A stretch of DNA of 64,000 nt from Astragalus membranaceus (taxonomy: Eukaryota; Streptophyta; Magnoliopsida; Fabales; Fabaceae). The stretch's first letter is position 1; each line of letters opens with the position of its first letter. Shown here piece after piece: positions 55,106 through 64,000 of this stretch. The notes beneath the pieces were generated by a model. It was not told the DNA's origin. It did no database searches and saw only the letters and a list, made by a program, of their open reading frames with translations. The stretch covers positions 87,278,270 through 87,342,269 of the forward strand of contig CM076850.1 of NCBI GenBank assembly GCA_039519185.1, read 5' to 3'. Position numbers and translations under genes: made by a program.

Positions 55106-57992
55106 AAAGTGGTTCCTTGCTAGGCGTCCGATTGGTCAAAGGTATAGAATGGAGTTTGATAGTGACGGTGAACCTATTGGTCCGTATGGTGACAAATTCA
55201 GGAGCTACTTAGGGGTTTGCGCGGACAAAAGTAAGCATATTGCCCATGGCTTGGGATGAAGTGGATGAGCAGACAAAGAAGATTTTTTGGGATAGTGTTT
55301 TGGTATGTATATACACTAATGAAAGAAATCTTGGGTTTATTCATCTTTCCTTATTTCTTGTGCTAACACCACCTTATTCTTGTGTTAAGGAAACATTTGA
55401 TGTTCCCAATGATGAGGAATTGAAGAAAACTTGGATGGTTTATATAGGTCTCTGTTGGAAACAGTTCAAGACAACACTCACGACCAAATATGTCTTTGGC
55501 AAGGGGGATAAGTCCGGCGAAACAACCCCATTTCACAAGTATCCTAGTATATCTACTGAGACATGGACCGCATTTGTTAAAAGTCGCCTTACTTCGGAAT
55601 TTGTGGTATTGTTTTCACCACAACTATTTTTGTTTCTTAAATATTATTCATTTATTATATATGATGGTGTGTGTTCTTTGTAACAGGTGAAAAGAGAATC
55701 TGCTCAGAAAATCAAAGTAATAATAAATACTATCACACAGTAGGGCGGGGCAGTTATAAAAAGTTGAAGCAAGATATGAAGGAAGAGCAAGTACAAAAAA
55801 TGCGGGAGGAGTCCGTTGATCCTAATTTGGAGGTGGTGCCTACATCTCCAGAGCGACATGAGCTGTGGAAGGCTGCCCATAAAAAGAAATCGGGATCTTA
55901 TGTAACTGAGGAGTCAGAATCAATTGCATCTAAGATTGTAAGTAAAAATTTCAATTAATCACATATTCAATTGACCCTGATTTTAATTTATTTAATCCTA
56001 ACACGCGAACATTCTTTTATTGTAGGATGATATTGTGGATTTGAGCAGCCAATGATCCTTTGTTTCGAGAAGAAAAAATGATATTTTAGCCACCTCCATT
56101 GGAAAACCTGACCATCCTGGTCATGTTCGAACAACTGGAAGCGGAGTTGGGCTAAAAAAATACTTTGGAGGTGTTGCTCGGACAAGCTCGAGCAGTTCAC
56201 AATTTGATCCAACGCAGATGATGAAACAAATGGAGCAATTGTTCGAGTAGAAAATGGAAGAACGAGTTAGCAAGGAGGTGGCAAAGGTATATGTTATATT
56301 ATTATTATTATTAGGTGCTTGGATAATGTGGTACAAATTAGAACCATTATTTTTGCTGACTCTGTTATATTATTATTATGAGATACATGATAAAGAAACA
56401 GATTTGAATTTGGAACTGATGTACAGCAAATGGCTGCTATGGGCAGTTGCGGTCAAAATGCAGCTGTCCAGGTTCCCTCTCAAATAAGCACTATCGGATC
56501 TAAGGGTAGCTTCTCACCATCTCATGTGGAGGAGCTGGTCGAAACAGATTGGCTGAGAGAGATAGTCGTCAAGGGTTATGATGAGGGGAGCGTCAAAATA
56601 ATGTTGGAGCATGAAGAGCATTCTTGCTTTATCTCTTTCGGAGAGCTGAGCGACATGGCTTCCGGTGATAGGTGGCTTGAGTTATCCCACTTGGCTATAT
56701 GGTGCACGTAAGTAGTATAATTTATTTCGTAATTAAATTTCTCGTGTTTCTATATATATATATATTAATTTGATAAAACTGTTTTTACGTGCTAATAGAT
56801 ATCTACATCGTAAATGTGCTGAAAGGAGTGTTGGTGACTTATATGGATTTATGTGTCCATATAAGATTACCTTGAAGGGCTCTTCCTCAAGCATTGTTTC
56901 TGCCTATATTCAAAACAAAATGGCCAGCAATCATAAGAAAGTATATTTGGCTCCGATTTGCAATGAGTGCGTAATTGCATATTTGAACAAATTGATAATA
57001 CATTTTTCCTTTGTTAGTTTCTTTTCTTACATATCATTATCTTTACCAATACTGCAGAGACCATTGGCAACTGTTGTCTGGATGTGTTCAGATGGTAAAA
57101 AACCAGCCAAAAGAATCAAAGAGATGATTAACAAGTAAGTGTTTAATTGTTTACCATTGTTTACATTGTAATATTTTAACTATGATAAATTTTTTATAAT
57201 TAATTATAATTAACTTTTGATGTTATTAGAGCAATGGATTCTACACTGGACACCATATGGTTGCTCCCTAAGGTAAATGAGCATAATTTACTGTAGTCAT
57301 TACTCTTTGCTGAGTGATAGGAATTATGTTCAATGGTGTGTGTTTATATGGCAAGTGATTATGACGCAAGTGAAGCTAAGTTTGTATATGTGTAGGTGGC
57401 ACGACAACAAAATAGGTATCATTGTGGGTACTTTGTGATGAAGTATATGATGACGATTGTGAATGCCAGTATCATAAATAGATGGGAGGAGGTATATAAT
57501 AGTTTTAAAGTACATTTTATTTATCTTTAACATATTCGTTCATGTTGGTGTTAACCATTAGCTATTGAACATATATTGTCTATTTTATGAGTTAGTTAGA
57601 GCAAGGTTGTTAAACTCGCGTGTTGTGTGTTGCTTCTTCTTCGTTGCTCTACTGTTTCTACTATATATTCATTTCACTATGTTTTATGAGTTTGTGTGCT
57701 GCTTCTTCTTCATTTCACTATATTTTATGAGTTTGTGTGCTGTTTCTACTATATATTCATTTCACTTTCACTGTTGTCATTGTCACTGTACTAGATCTGC
57801 TTGTTATATACTGCTCTACCTCTATTTGTACAGACCTCTTTGTGTATTTTGGTTCTCATTGTGATGAGTTTTTTTATGGACCTTTAGTAGGTATTTGATA
57901 ACCAAAAGGCATACACTCATAAGGAAATTTTGGAGGTCCGCAAGCTTTGGGCGGAATTTTATTTGAAGATTCGTCCAGCAGGAAATATATGA
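55106..57992 (+). pseudogene. Second CACTA gene: Ptta/En-Spm transposase domain joined to a Ulp1-like protease
   Basis: First part: MEFDSDGEPIGPYGDKFRSY, MAWDEVDEQTKKIFWDSV, TPFHKYPSISTETWTAFVKS and SPERHELWKAAHKKKSGSY, the plant transposase family (PF03004-like). After introns (for example a donor after SIASKI at about 55938) comes a linker. Then a C48-type domain follows: YLHRKCAERSVGDLYGFMCP, ELSDMASGDRW, a His-Trp pair at 57062-57067, VWMCSDGKKPAKRIKEMINK, RQQNRYHCGYFVMKYM (nucleophile Cys codon 57423-57425) and EVRKLWAEFYLKI before TGA at 57990-57992. Damage includes frame changes near 55225, 55715 and 57075 and stops near 56053 and 56248. Ulp1 enzymes process SUMO. Transposon-borne copies are known in plant MULE and CACTA elements, and their role there is unclear. 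Confidence 0.75.
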
Positions 57993-58120
57993 TTGGCTAA
58001 CAAGTTTGATTTTTTTTTTTGTGGAAAGCTAACAAGTTTGATATATATGTATTTGTTATAGTACATGTATTAGTTGCTGAATTAGTTGCTCCCACTTGTA
58101 TTAGTTGCTGAATTTAGTTC

Positions 58121-58491
58121 TGTTCTGGAGTGGCCCAACGAGACAGTCCAGCGCAACCTGCAGCAAGGGGGTGCTGCGCGCAGCAACCAGGTGCAACATG
58201 GGCCAGCGGCCCATTCGACCAAGGCCGGCCCAATTCGGCCCACGCAAGGCGTGCTCCGCAAGACGCGCCAACGGCCAGGGCGCCCCTATCACTATAAATA
58301 CATGGCAGAGCTCCATAATCAGGTATGTTTTACTCACCTTGTGACCCTGCCCGTTGAAGCACCTCTGACTTGAGCGTTGGAGTGCCTTTGCAGGTACCAC
58401 CCGTGTGCGGCCTACCACTCGGTCCTTCATCCCAACGACCGAGCAACACCATCAGGCAGCAACAACTCATCGTATTGATCAGGTACGATCA
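58121..58491 (+). repeat. 5' LTR of the gag-only gypsy element
   Basis: Starts TGTTCTGGAGTGGCCC and ends GGTACGATCA. A TATA box TATAAATA lies at 58293-58300. The in-frame ATG at 58370 lies in the LTR and is probably not the gag start. Confidence 0.92.
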
Positions 58492-58537
58492 TTTGGCGAC
58501 CACAGTGGGAGGCCCGAGCGCTATTCCACATCAAACC

Positions 58538-60352
58538 ATGTCGCCGCGTCAGAAACGTACTTCATCCAGGCTCAATCAACCTGGGTCGAACGCCCAACCC
58601 GAGCACACCCCAGAGGGCGTGCCCGTGACCATTCACGAATCACAAGGCGACCCTCACCAATCTCCTACGGTGCAGGGCGGTCGAGGACCGGTGTTGGGAC
58701 GAATTCAACGGCCGGTCCAGCAACAAGAAATCCCGGCCGAGCTGGCCGATGCCGGAGTCACAGAGCCTCTCCCAGAGCATGTGACCCGGGCATTCCTCCA
58801 AATACTGCAGAACAAGAATCAGCTCATAGCCGACCGAGAAGCGCTCATCTCCCAGTATGAGCGGGCTGAAGCCTCGACCCGCCCGCGTGCGGCTCGCAGG
58901 AACGATCAAATACAAGAACCTAGGCCGCCTCCTAGATACAGGACGATGCCTAGAGGAGGCATTTCACGTAGAAGAAGTGTGTCACGCCGAACTCCTCCGC
59001 GTAGGAACAGGATGCACAGGTCGCCCCCAGATAGGGGCGGACGACGTCGTCGGTCCCCTTCCAACGACTATGATTATGATTACGACTATGCTGACTCGAG
59101 CTACCGACTAGAGTCAAGCAGGTCGCCAACAAGATACTCGTCCGACGAGTCCTCGGGATCCCGCCGATCAAGAAGCAGGTCGTGGGACTCGTATGAGGAG
59201 TTTAATGACTACCGCAACGGGGAGATAAGAGATGTCTCCCGTGCTATCAGCCAATCAAGAAGAAACTATTCGGAGCGGCCTAGAGGACGGTCGTCGTCGC
59301 ATGATCCACAATACCATGGCCCCCATGGACCCCCTCCAATTGCCGACGGATTCCTTGGCCAGCCGGTCGGCCTTTACGGTCTGCCCATCGACCAAACTTA
59401 TGCCGCCATGCAGCCCTACGGGCAGAATTACATTCCGACCGGACAAGGGCCCTTCACCAGAGAAATCAGACGCTATCGCATTCCAAGGGATCTCAGGAAG
59501 CCCCCGAACCTGAACAAGTTTAACGGCCGCGGGAATCCTGATAAACATCTCATGTACTTCAACAACTACTGCAGCTATAGAGAGCTAGGTCGGACAATGA
59601 AGTTCAGACTTTTTCCTCAGTCGCTCGAAGGTCGGGCGTTAGAATGGTGGGAAACCCTACGTCCCAACACCATCTCTTCTTGGGAAGGTCTCGTCACAAT
59701 GTTCCTAGCCAATTATACAGCCAACCGCTGCCAGTACAGATATGAAGAGCACTTGGACACGACCGTCCAAGAAGAGAATGAATCCCTGAGGGAGTACATC
59801 GACCGATTCAACACTGAAGCCGACGCGGTCCGCGACCTGTCAGATAGAGACAAGTTGAAATATCTAAAACGTGGTATAAGAGAGGACCACAGGTTTGCAG
59901 TAGAGTTCACGTTGAACCACTACAGCGACCTCGACATGTTTCTTCGAAGGGCCAACGATCATATGGCTTACGAAGAAAAATTGGCCTCTAGGAAGGGCGC
60001 CCGAGCGCGACCCAAAGAGGAGCACAACAGGCCAGGTAGCGAGCAAGAAAGCCACAGTGAATACCGACCTAAGAAATATGAACAGCGCACGAAGTTGAAT
60101 ACTCCCGTTGCGCAAATCTATTCTGAGCGACAGAACAGAGAATTCCTGAACATGAAGCGACCCGACCCCCTCGTCCTCAAAGAAAGGCATCGACCGACCA
60201 AGAAGTACTGCCAATACCATTGTAGTAAGGGGCACGATACGAACGATTGTATGGCCCTCAAAGATGATATCGAGGACCTGATTCAAAGGGGAGAGCTGAG
60301 GGAGTATGTTCTAGAGGAAGATGATGAGTTCAGCCCACGAGCTGAAGAATGA
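58538..60352 (+). CDS. Gag of a Tat-lineage Ty3/gypsy element (604 aa)
   Basis: The start at 58538 (MSPRQKRTSS) is chosen because it is the first ATG after the primer site; the frame stays open upstream into the LTR. Residues 1-300 are Arg/Ser/Pro-rich with many RR and SRS groups. The retrotransposon Gag domain follows: NKFNGRGNPDKHLMYF, MKFRLFPQSLEGRALEWW, SWEGLVTMFLANY, VQEENESLREYIDRFN and LKYLKRGI. A zinc-finger-like KKYCQYHCSKGHDTNDCMAL, with the C..H....H....C pattern usual in this lineage, lies near the end. An acidic C-terminus ends at TGA. The frame is intact with no stops, consistent with a recent insertion. Gag forms the particle; no pol follows in any frame. Confidence 0.9.
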   Translation: MSPRQKRTSSRLNQPGSNAQPEHTPEGVPVTIHESQGDPHQSPTVQGGRGPVLGRIQRPVQQQEIPAELADAGVTEPLPEHVTRAFLQILQNKNQLIADREALISQYERAEASTRPRAARRNDQIQEPRPPPRYRTMPRGGISRRRSVSRRTPPRRNRMHRSPPDRGGRRRRSPSNDYDYDYDYADSSYRLESSRSPTRYSSDESSGSRRSRSRSWDSYEEFNDYRNGEIRDVSRAISQSRRNYSERPRGRSSSHDPQYHGPHGPPPIADGFLGQPVGLYGLPIDQTYAAMQPYGQNYIPTGQGPFTREIRRYRIPRDLRKPPNLNKFNGRGNPDKHLMYFNNYCSYRELGRTMKFRLFPQSLEGRALEWWETLRPNTISSWEGLVTMFLANYTANRCQYRYEEHLDTTVQEENESLREYIDRFNTEADAVRDLSDRDKLKYLKRGIREDHRFAVEFTLNHYSDLDMFLRRANDHMAYEEKLASRKGARARPKEEHNRPGSEQESHSEYRPKKYEQRTKLNTPVAQIYSERQNREFLNMKRPDPLVLKERHRPTKKYCQYHCSKGHDTNDCMALKDDIEDLIQRGELREYVLEEDDEFSPRAEE

Positions 60353-61719
60353 ATTCAAACGACCCTACAAACTGGTACTGATACTCGATCGATCAATAAA
60401 GGACAGGCAAGCACTCTTTTTACTGAGGCTCGACCTTTTGAAAGTGTGTGTTTTAGTTAACATGTACGAGTGCATGCCCGAACACTCAGTAAAGTAGCGA
60501 GCGATCGAACAGGAACTAAAATTAAACTTTCGAATCAAAAGTACACAACGGGTTCAACACGGTCGAAACCGGGCACCCAATTCACCGACCGTTCGCAGGC
60601 CGGCAAGATGCATCAAGCCTCGAATAGGCTACGCTACTTCACCCCTGTAGGTCGGCCGCGCGAGGCTACACAGGGGGCAACGAATCAAGCCTCGAATAGG
60701 CTGCGATTGGTCGCTTCCTACAGGTCGATCCCGCGAGGCTCTCCGGCGACCAGGTTAAGAGTCAACAAAGAGTGCCATCGAATGGCCCAAACGAGAGCCG
60801 CCGAGCGGTCCAAAGGAGTGCCGTCGAACGGCCTAATCGAGTGCCATCGAATGGCCCAAACGAGAGCCGCTGAGCGGCCCAAAGGAGTGCCGTCGAACGG
60901 CCTAATCGAGTGCCATCGAATGGCCCAAACGAGAGTTGCCGACTGGCCCAAAAGAGTGCCGTCGAACGGCCCAATCGAGAGCCATCGAATGGCCCGAGTG
61001 TGATCAAGAATGCGAGGAGTTAAACGGCCCCACCGAATATGGCCAATAAACGACCGGCCACAACGAAGAGCCACCGAGTGGCCCACAAAGAACATGAGTG
61101 GCAACGACCACATTCCAACATGAGGGGCAGCGACCACATTCCTCAAATAGGCCGTGCTAGGCTGCTCCCTGCAGGTCGAGAGCCCCAGGCGACCAGTCAA
61201 AACGCTTAAGCGAACTTAAGCACAATCGAAGCGACCTAAGAATAGTCGCACCCCCAAGGGCGAGTTCGATCTGAGTCGATACTTGGTAAACTGCCCAAGG
61301 GACAGGGCCGAGACCCGACCGGTTAAAACGATTCAAGCCCCAGGTCGGTCTTAAGCGAGCCGACCTGGACAAGAAGCTTTTCCTGCCAGCGAGCCTATCC
61401 TTCTCTTGCATGACCGATTTCATACCCGCTAAAGCAGAATCCAGAGCGACCTCTGCCACACCGGTCCCGCGCGACCTAACGAGGGGCATCGACCCCAGAA
61501 CACCGGCCGGTCCCGTGCGACCACACGGGTGGCAGCGACCACCTTCCCATCGGCCAAACGTCACATCATCTCAAACAACGGAGGTCGGCAGCGACCGACG
61601 CCAAACTCAACGATCAATAGGCGGCAGCGACCGTCAGTCACCCTTCCACAACTCGAATGCAGGGGGGCAACGATTCAAGCCTCAGCCCGCTCTTAAGCGA
61701 CCTAGGCTTGGGGGGCAAC
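60353..61719 (+). other. GC-rich non-coding 3' internal region of the gag-only gypsy element
   Basis: Contains a 69-bp tandem repeat (60770-60990) and many CGACC/GGTCG words, with a purine tract GGCTTGGGGGGCAAC ending at 61719 next to the 3' LTR. ORFs on both strands (for example 60470-61003 and 60718-61200) arise from the repeats and from a lack of AT-rich stops. Confidence 0.75.
60770..60990. repeat. 69-bp tandem repeat, about three units
   Basis: GTGCCATCGAATGGCCCAAA recurs at about 60772, 60841 and 60910, each followed by GAGAG..GCC and GTGCCGTCGAACGGCC. Each half-unit carries CCATCGAATGG or CCGTCGAACGG, near-palindromic words. Confidence 0.9.
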
Positions 61720-62090
61720 TGTTCTGGAGTGGCCCAACGAGACAGTCCAGCGCAACCTGCAGCAAGGGGGTGCTGCGCGCAGCAACCAGGTGCAACATGG
61801 GCCAGCGGCCCATTCGACCAAGGCCGGCCCAATTCGGCCCACGCAAGGCGTGCTCCGCAAGACGCGCCAACGGCCAGGGCGCCCCTATCACTATAAATAC
61901 ATGGCAGAGCTCCATAATCAGGTATGTTTTACTCACCTTGTGACCCTGCCCGTTGAAGCACCTCTGACTTGAGCGTTGGAGTGCCTTTGCAGGTACCACC
62001 CGCGTGCGGCCTACCACTCGGTCCTTCATCCCAACGACCGAGCAACACCATCAGGCAGCAACAACTCATCGTATTGATCAGGTACGATCA
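61720..62090 (+). repeat. 3' LTR of the gag-only gypsy element
   Basis: Same as 58121-58491 apart from one base. Followed by the AGTTC duplication. Confidence 0.92.
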
Positions 62091-62290
62091 AGTTCCATGT
62101 TTTAGTTGATGGTGTGTAGTTGCTGAATTGAAAGACATATGTATTTAGTTCCATGTTTTAGTTGATGGTGTGTAGTTGCTGAATTGAATTGAAAGAAACA
62201 TATTTATGTATTATTATGAGTTGCTGTAAAAATGTTATTAGGTGATTGAAAAAAAAGGGAAGAAAATAAACAGGAACTAGCTTCTGATTT
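62091..62290. other. 3' untranslated part of the second CACTA gene
   Basis: A phrase CCATGTTTTAGTTGATGGTG is repeated at about 62096 and 62153. No coding. Confidence 0.5.
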
Positions 62291-62680
62291 ATTAACAGAC
62301 ATTTAGAATCGGTTATATAAACAACTGATTCAAAATGTATTCCTATTAACAGACATTTAGAATCGGTTATATAAACAACCGATTCATAATGTCTATTTAT
62401 TAATAGACACTTAGAATCGGTTATATAAACACCCGATTCAAAAAATAGTCATTTAGAATCAGTTGTTTATATAACTGATTCAAAATCTCCCATTTGGCAG
62501 GTTCGTATTTGTTGTCTGAGATAGCATTTGGAATCGGGTTTTAAAATAACCGATTCGGAATTACCCATTTTGAATCGGTTATTTAACCGATTCGAAATAT
62601 TATCACCTTTAGAATCGGGGGTATTCGAATCGGCAAATAACCGACTCCAAATGTGCCAAACAACCGATTCAAAAAGCCTT
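62290..62680. repeat. 3' subterminal repeats of the large CACTA element
   Basis: Multiple TTTAGAATCGGTTATATAAA and AACCGATTC units in both orientations, matching those at 45046-45262. Confidence 0.85.
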
Positions 62681-62696
62681 TTTTGCAGTAGTGTTC

Positions 62697-62969
62697 ATAT
62701 AGTTCTTATATTGAATAACTTCATCAATCACTTGCATCCCCTTTAATATAATTTTTTGCTTATAAAAAAAAAGAGGGTTGGGTTAAGGTATCAGAAAACA
62801 TACAATTTAGCGTCGCACTTTACGTATTTTTCGACAAAATTATCCTTGTTTTTCACCAAACCGGTTATTGAAGAACAAACTTTACATATTTGAACAATTA
62901 AAATGTTTTCCGAACACTAAAGTATCCGAAAACACACCCCTATTTTTTTCTTTCGGAATTAAAAAAATA
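62697..62969. other. Flank of the large CACTA element, nothing recognised
   Basis: AT-rich. It could be LINE-derived sequence continuing from 45002, but no domain is readable. Confidence 0.4.
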
Positions 62970-63355
62970 CATTCCAGATTTATGTCAAAAACATAAATCC
63001 GAAAAATTCTGAAAATGTCATTCTGGAATTATCTTACATAGAAAATTCCGGAAAAAAATAAAAAAAATTGGAATTCTAAATTAAGTTTTGATATTTTTGA
63101 AAGGGTAAAATTGGAATAAAATAAAATGTGGGGATATAGGGTATAATTGTGGGGTATAAAAATCAAAACCCCTACGGCTACTATGGGATATGTCAAGCTA
63201 GTAAGCCCGAAAGAAAACAGTGGACCACTAGCCCAAATGGCCCAAAGCATAGAAGGAGCAGAAGGTAAAAGCAAATGTATTTGGACTAGAATTTGCTATA
63301 TGGTCTCTAAGATTTTTTTATATTTAGTCTATAAATTAAATGTTTTATGAGTTGG
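62970..63355. repeat. Dispersed repeat, copy B (partner at 36540-36938)
   Basis: Same order and orientation as copy A, including AAATTCTGAAAATGTCATTC and AAGGAGCAGAAGGTAAAAGC. No gene. Confidence 0.8.
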
Positions 63356-63484
63356 ATTATGTTTATGTTGATTTGAATTTGGATTATGTTTATGTGGATT
63401 TTGTTTGAATATTCTTGAATTATTTATTTTGAATTGTTTTCTTTATTTTAAATTTTGGTATTTATTAATATATTATAAATATAA

Positions 63485-63829
63485 AAAAAGCAGATTTAGA
63501 AAAAAATTAAATCAGTGCTCATTAGCGACAGAATATTCCATCGCTAAAATTTGGACACGTGTCATTCAATGTTAGAGACGGAATATTCCCTCGCTACGCG
63601 ATAGCGACGAATTCAAAATTCTGTCGCTACGCGTTAGCGAGGAGCCATTTAGAGACAGAATTAGGTCGTCGCTACGCGTTAGTGACAGATTCAAAATTTC
63701 GTCGCTACGCGTTAGCAAGGAGTCTATTAGCGACGGAATTAAGCTGTCGCAAATGTGGATTAGCGAGGGATTTTCTGCCTTTATTGAGGGAAAATTTCGT
63801 CGCTAGCTAATGAGCAATTTTTTGTAGTG
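63485..63829. mobile_element. 3' end of a fourth CACTA element (truncated)
   Basis: TTAGCGACAGAAT / TCGTCGCTACGCG units end in GAGCAATTTTTTGTAGTG at 63829. This matches the right halves of CACTA elements 1 and 2. No CACTACAAAA left end lies within the preceding sequence, so the 5' part is missing. Confidence 0.75.
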
Positions 63830-63869
63830 TTAAGATACCTGGTCATCTTTTTTTTGATTCGGAGCATTG

Positions 63870-64000
63870 TTGGCTACTCACGAAGTGTCCCAACGCTTAT
63901 AACGAAAGACTAATCTCCTCTCGTGCTTAGGATCAAATTTCGCTCTGGCCAACACCAAATTTGTCCACTTCGGGAGTTGAACTTGGGAGCACCGGGTCAA
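63870..64000. repeat. Dispersed repeat, second copy of the 29345 family
   Basis: GAAGTGTCCCAACGCTTATA and CTAATCTCCTCTCGTGCTTA match 29345-29410. It continues past the window end. Confidence 0.6.

Larger units (their letters stand above)
58121..62090 (+). mobile_element. Gag-only Ty3/gypsy element (3970 bp), TSD AGTTC
   Basis: Two 371-bp LTRs (58121-58491 and 61720-62090) bounded by TG..CA differ at one base (58404 T versus 62003 C, at a CpG). They are flanked by AGTTC at 58116-58120 and 62091-62095. The primer site TTTGGCGACCACAGTGGGAG starts at 58492 and resembles those of the Tat/Ogre/Retand lineage. The internal part holds only gag and a GC-rich non-coding stretch; no protease, reverse transcriptase or integrase. 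This is a terminal-repeat element with gag (TR-GAG type) that must use another element's pol. Insertion is recent, judging by LTR identity. Confidence 0.92.
45006..62693 (+). mobile_element. 17.7-kb CACTA (En/Spm) transposon with nested insertions, TSD TTC
   Basis: Starts CACTAGTGCAAAATTAGC and ends CTTTTTTGCAGTAGTG, flanked by TTC at 45003-45005 and 62694-62696. Both subterminal regions (45046-45262 and 62290-62680) carry many AATCGGTT..AACCGATT units, the presumed transposase-binding repeats. Inside are a TNP2 transposase (about 46354-49537) and a second gene (49731-57992), both on the plus strand. Nested elements lie at 45854-46167, 49783-55105 and 58121-62090. Removing these leaves about 8.1 kb, a normal size for an autonomous plant CACTA element. 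The transposase is broken, so this copy cannot move by itself. Confidence 0.88.

Noticed and set aside
58370..58537. Upstream in-frame start for the gypsy gag in the LTR
   Set aside because: It lies within the 5' LTR and across the primer-binding site. The first ATG after the primer site (58538) is the more usual gag start.
60470..61943. ORFs of 135-177 codons on both strands after the gypsy gag
   Set aside because: GC-rich, repeat-driven open frames in non-coding sequence and LTR. No protease, RT or integrase motif in any of them.

Overview
This is nuclear DNA from a flowering plant, most likely a legume; the genus is inference. The evidence is spliceosomal introns with GT..AG borders, plant gene families, and dense nested plant transposons (Ty1/copia, Ty3/gypsy, LINE, SINE, CACTA, MULE, hAT and PIF/Harbinger types). 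I see no prokaryotic or organellar gene organisation and no rRNA or tRNA gene.

Only three loci look like functioning host genes. One is a seven-exon ubiquitin-specific protease of the UBP24/USP10 type (15723-20702, +). One is an intronless seven-bladed WD40 protein of the JINGUBANG type (25190-26470, -). The third is a small secreted glycine-rich protein with a C-terminal hydrophobic tail (39522-40115, +), whose single intron is in frame and free of stops.

1-15.2 kb is a retroelement block. It holds a tandem LTR-internal-LTR-internal array of a gag-only Ty1/copia element on the minus strand, broken by the 5' part of a Ty3/gypsy element (LTR 5720-8385), then a third truncated copia LTR. A decayed plant-mobile-domain (PMD) gene on the minus strand (11.0-15.1 kb) is split by a solo gypsy LTR (12330-14850). 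In the copia LTR, fourteen ATCGAT palindromes recur every 30-34 bp just upstream of the TATA box.

21-45 kb is gene-poor, with MITEs whose target-site duplications are readable: PIF/Harbinger-like at 23458-24346 and 31995-33859, hAT-like at 27608-27818 and 28857-29339, CACTA at 32490-33567 and 35637-36280. It also carries LINE, SINE and Helitron-like remnants.

45-62.7 kb is one 17.7-kb CACTA element (45006-62693, TSD TTC) inserted into a LINE RNase H relic. It carries a decayed TNP2 transposase and a second gene joining a plant Ptta/En-Spm transposase domain to a Ulp1-like cysteine protease. Nested in it are a MULE-type MITE (45854-46167), a 5.3-kb gene-capturing CACTA element (49783-55105) and a very young gag-only Ty3/gypsy element (58121-62090). 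The captured fragments are beta-galactosidase exons, a CDPK-related kinase exon and probable topoisomerase II exons. The last 1.3 kb holds a second copy of a dispersed repeat from 36.5 kb and the 3' end of another CACTA element.
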